Shown in pieces: positions 63,461 through 64,000 of a stretch of DNA of 64,000 bases. Below the pieces are notes generated by a model. That model was not told where the DNA came from and ran no database searches. It saw nothing but the letters and a program-made list of their open reading frames with translations. Every line of letters starts with the position of its first letter. Within the stretch, counting starts at the first letter, position 1. The stretch covers positions 5,422,501 to 5,486,500 of the forward strand of contig NZ_CP107942.1 of NCBI RefSeq assembly GCF_036053395.1. The letters are read 5' to 3'. This DNA is from Actinoplanes sp. NBC_00393 (GTDB lineage: Bacteria > Actinomycetota > Actinomycetes > Mycobacteriales > Micromonosporaceae). The position numbers and the translations under genes were made by a program.

Positions 63461-64000
63461 ATGACAGTCCTCGTTCTCGGCGCCACCGGCAAGACCGGGC
63501 GCCGCGTCGTCAGCCGCCTCGCCGACGCCGGTGTGGCGTACCGCGCGGTGGGGCGCCGGAGCACCCCGCCGTTCTCGTGGGAGGACCCGGCCGGATGGCC
63601 CGCGGTGCTGGCGGGCGCGCGTTCGGCGTACATCGTGCATCCCGAACTGGCCGCGACCGGCGCGCCTGCCGTGATCGAAGCCTTCGTGACGGCGGCGAAG
63701 GCCGCCGGAGTCGAGCGGCTGGTGCTGCTCTCCGGGCGTGGTGAGGCCGGCGCCCGCAGCAGCGAGGAGGTCGTGGAGACCTCCGGGCTGAACCACACGG
63801 TGGTCCGGGCGAGCTGGTTCGCGCAGAACTTCACCGAGGGCCTGCTGCAACCGGCGGTCGCGGCCGGGATGATCGCGCTGCCCGCCGGAGACGTCACCGA
63901 GCCGTTCGTCGACGCGGACGACATCGCCGACGTGGTGGTGGCCGCGCTCACCGAGGACCGGCACGCCGGGCGCCTCTACGACGTGACCGGGCCGCGGTTG
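63461..64000 (+). CDS. NmrA-like NAD(P)-binding protein, truncated by window end
   Basis: The first 180 codons from ATG 63461, with AAGGAG six bases upstream. Rossmann motif MTVLVLGATGKTGRRVVSRLADAG; then LVLLSGRGEAGARSSEEVVETSGL, ASWFAQNFTEGLLQP, and VDADDIADVVVAALTED, the usual NmrA/SDR a5 landmarks. It is related in kind to the reductase at 21719-22552. It diverges from an AraC regulator that probably controls it. Confidence 0.86.
   Translation, partial: MTVLVLGATGKTGRRVVSRLADAGVAYRAVGRRSTPPFSWEDPAGWPAVLAGARSAYIVHPELAATGAPAVIEAFVTAAKAAGVERLVLLSGRGEAGARSSEEVVETSGLNHTVVRASWFAQNFTEGLLQPAVAAGMIALPAGDVTEPFVDADDIADVVVAALTEDRHAGRLYDVTGPRL

Overview
The window is very GC-rich DNA from a filamentous-type actinobacterium. 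The GTG starts, ATGA/GTGA start-stop overlaps, CsoR-CopZ-CopA set, ECF42 sigma factor with a DGPF partner, divergent second EF-Tu and LuxR-type two-component pairs all fit a Micromonosporaceae or Streptomyces-like chromosome. Micromonosporaceae (Actinoplanes-like) is my best guess, from style only. I saw no rRNA, tRNA, CRISPR array, transposase or phage gene.

Layout. (1) 1-7451: an aerobic carbon monoxide dehydrogenase locus on the minus strand, coxM-coxS-coxL, then an XdhC-YHS fusion, a MobA-like nucleotidyltransferase, a MoxR/CoxD ATPase and the start of coxG. A second XdhC gene diverges from it. The large subunit carries the form I signature AYACSFR. (2) 7401-12722: a phosphotransferase, an array of 62/63-bp palindromic repeats, and a copper-efflux locus (csoR divergent from copZ, a His-rich exported protein and copA). 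(3) 12761-22552: an EF-Tu paralog, a PfkB-type sugar kinase split by a frameshift in a G7 run, small NTF2-fold, secreted and nuclease-like proteins, a two-component pair with unusual tandem repeats, a three-gene ABC transporter and an NmrA-like reductase. (4) 22586-29009: glycerol catabolism, with glpF-glpK-glpD divergent from an IclR regulator and a second glpK. (5) 29014-33374: hemerythrin, a zinc ribbon, a pyruvoyl-dependent arginine decarboxylase homolog, an F420-type reductase, and a DGPF protein with an ECF42 sigma factor.

(6) 33732-45492 and 54195-61930 together form a split exopolysaccharide locus of the Wzx/Wzy type. The first part encodes a deacetylase, sugar aminotransferase, glycosyltransferase, chain-length/BY-kinase-like protein, flippase, polymerase and an exported alpha/alpha-barrel protein, followed by two FemAB-like acyltransferases flanking a flavin monooxygenase. 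The second part encodes the priming sugar transferase, nucleotide-sugar dehydrogenase, CapD-like dehydratase, another aminotransferase and glycosyltransferase, a VanZ protein and an atypical LuxR regulator. A shared 15-bp motif lies upstream of both parts. Between them (45678-54114) are an Old Yellow Enzyme behind a MerR-type promoter, a formaldehyde dehydrogenase, a two-component pair, a DoxX-like protein and a NIPA/DMT-type membrane protein. (7) 62375-64000: an AraC regulator divergent from a truncated NmrA-like gene.

The most novel-looking signals are non-coding or architectural. One is a family of about 52-bp palindromes with 62-63-bp periodicity at three separate gene ends. Another is a chain of two 11-codon micro-ORFs joining a histidine kinase to its response regulator through ATGA overlaps. 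Others are a pair of 17-bp palindromes on a 21-bp period, a BY-kinase-like domain that has lost its P-loop lysine, and the FemAB-monooxygenase-FemAB cassette.
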